Of a stretch of 64,000 bases of DNA, positions 63,091-64,000 are shown in pieces; within the stretch, counting starts at the first letter, position 1, and every line of letters starts with the position of its first letter. The DNA comes from Streptomyces sp. PCS3-D2. GTDB lineage: Bacteria; Actinomycetota; Actinomycetes; Streptomycetales; Streptomycetaceae. The stretch spans positions 2,601,001-2,665,000 of the forward strand of contig NZ_CP097800.1 in the NCBI RefSeq assembly GCF_000612545.2. Reading direction: 5' to 3'. The notes beneath the pieces were generated by a model. The model was not told where the DNA came from. It searched no databases and saw only the letters and a list, made by a program, of their open reading frames with translations. The translations under genes were made by a program, and so were the position numbers.

Positions 63091-64000
63091 TCACTCGACG
63101 GTCTGGCGGCCCTCGGGGCGGGCACTGCACGAGCTGCGGAAGGAGCAGTGGTCGCAGTGGCGGCCCGTGGCGGGCGTGAAGCGTTCGTCCAGGACGCGGC
63201 TGGCGGCGGTGGCGAGCAGGTCGCCCACCCACTCCCCGTCGAGGGGCTCCTGGGCCTGGACCTTGGGGACCGTGCCGCCGCCGTCGCGCTGCGCGGCGCC
63301 CTGGCGGAGCTGGACGAGCTCGGCGCCGCCGGGGGCGGGACGCCGGCCGTCGAAGGCCTCGTCGACGGCGCCCTCGCGGACGGCGAGCTGGTAGACGGCG
63401 AGCTGGGGGTGGCGGGCGACCTCGTCCCTGCTGGGCGCGGACTTGCCGGTCTTGAAGTCGACGACGTACGCACGCCCCTGCGGATCCGCCTCGACGCGGT
63501 CCATGGAGCCGCGGACACGGACGGCGACGTCACCGGCTTCGAGCGTGACGTCGAACTCGTGCTCGGTCGCCACGGCCGTCCGGCCTCCGCGGTCGGTGGT
63601 GTGCCAGCGCAGGAAGCGTTCGAGGGCGGCGCGGGCGTTCTCCTTCTCCTGGGCCGACTTCCAGGGCGCGTCGAAGGCGAGGGCGTCCCACACCGAGTCG
63701 AGCCGTTCCATGAGGACGGCCAGGTCGGCGGGGGTACGGCCGGAGGCGACCTCGTCGGCGAGGACGTGGACGACGTTGCCGAAGCCCTGGGCCGCGGTGG
63801 ACGGGGCGTCGGCCTTGACCTCGCGGCCGAGGAACCACTGGAGGGAGCAGGTGTGCGCGAGCTGGTCCAGGGCGCTGCCGGAGAGGGCGACGGGCCGGTC
63901 CCGGTCGCGCAGCGGAACGCTACTGCGGGTGGGCTCGTACAGGCCCCACCAGCGCTGCGGGTGCGCGGCGGGGACCAGGGGGCGGTCCTCGTCGTCGGTG
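63091..64000 (-). CDS. adnA: Helicase-nuclease AdnA (C-terminal part only)
   Basis: The reverse strand is open from the window edge to a stop at 63091. About 302 C-terminal residues are seen. They form a RecB-type nuclease domain with SMDRVEADPQGRAYVVDFKT as catalytic core. The cysteines flanking it (HTCSLQWFL upstream, CDHCSFRSSC at the end) should hold an iron-sulfur cluster, as in AddB/AdnA. The helicase part lies outside. Order adnA-adnB matches mycobacteria. Confidence 0.9.
   Translation of the reverse strand, partial: TDDEDRPLVPAAHPQRWWGLYEPTRSSVPLRDRDRPVALSGSALDQLAHTCSLQWFLGREVKADAPSTAAQGFGNVVHVLADEVASGRTPADLAVLMERLDSVWDALAFDAPWKSAQEKENARAALERFLRWHTTDRGGRTAVATEHEFDVTLEAGDVAVRVRGSMDRVEADPQGRAYVVDFKTGKSAPSRDEVARHPQLAVYQLAVREGAVDEAFDGRRPAPGGAELVQLRQGAAQRDGGGTVPKVQAQEPLDGEWVGDLLATAASRVLDERFTPATGRHCDHCSFRSSCSARPEGRQTVE

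Overview
This window is chromosomal DNA from a Streptomyces or very close relative. The evidence is very high GC with G/C third positions, frequent GTG starts, and the das chitosaccharide locus with its DasR operators. Other signs are a sigR-rsrA pair, a WhiB7-type wblC, mycoredoxin, and AdnAB in place of RecBCD. Much of the right half follows an order that is also familiar from mycobacteria (pdtaS, sigma-R/H with its zinc anti-sigma factor, SRAP, aroA, rsgA; then UPF0182, PDZ-Lon, DUF2342, AarF kinase, whiB7, uvrD2, mycoredoxin, nudC, adnB, adnA). This is therefore mostly core chromosome with a few lineage-specific inserts.

Region 1 (1-10.2 kb) is amino-sugar uptake. A partial PdtaS-type sensor kinase is followed by a TetR/SDR divergent pair with a visible operator. 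Then come nagB, dasD, dasC, dasB, dasA and dasR. DasR-type operators (dre, core GGTCTAGACC) lie before nagB, between dasA and dasR, upstream of the sensor kinase, and upstream of an unrecognised pair of small secreted four-cysteine paralogs.

Region 2 (10.2-18.9 kb) carries cstA with its small partner, a Uma2-family protein and a GNAT enzyme. It then holds nrdA-nrdB-nrdS behind a cobalamin riboswitch and NrdR-box-like sites.

Region 3 (18.9-34.3 kb) holds peptide deformylase, a TPR protein and two overlapping membrane HD-GYP-type genes. Next are rsrA-sigR with a textbook SigR promoter, a small hydrolase, SRAP, an M50-like protease, aroA, rsgA, an SMR transporter with a TetR gene, hisN, a CBS protein, and the divergent catalase/Fur-family pair.

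Region 4 (34.3-49.7 kb) has two identical initiator tRNA genes flanking a large TPR/Sel1 protein. It continues with UPF0182, a PPA1309-like protein, a PDZ-Lon protease, moaE, an NAD-dependent epimerase, a DUF2342 metalloprotease, a Nudix hydrolase, and a three-gene TerD/AIM24 cluster.

Region 5 (49.2-64 kb) is stress and repair. It has a YgjP-like metallohydrolase, a ThiF-like protein and an AarF-type kinase. The wblC gene has a long leader with a leader ORF and an intrinsic terminator. Next are uvrD2, mycoredoxin with a SigR promoter, nudC, an M20 dipeptidase, adnB and the 3' part of adnA.

The most rewarding items for follow-up are the wblC attenuator architecture, the das-linked secreted pair with its dre-like site, the SDR lacking its catalytic tyrosine, the two perfect SigR promoters, and the intact-plus-degenerate HD-GYP pair. 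I saw no clearly undescribed large system such as a defence island or biosynthetic cluster, and no CRISPR array, IS element or prophage.
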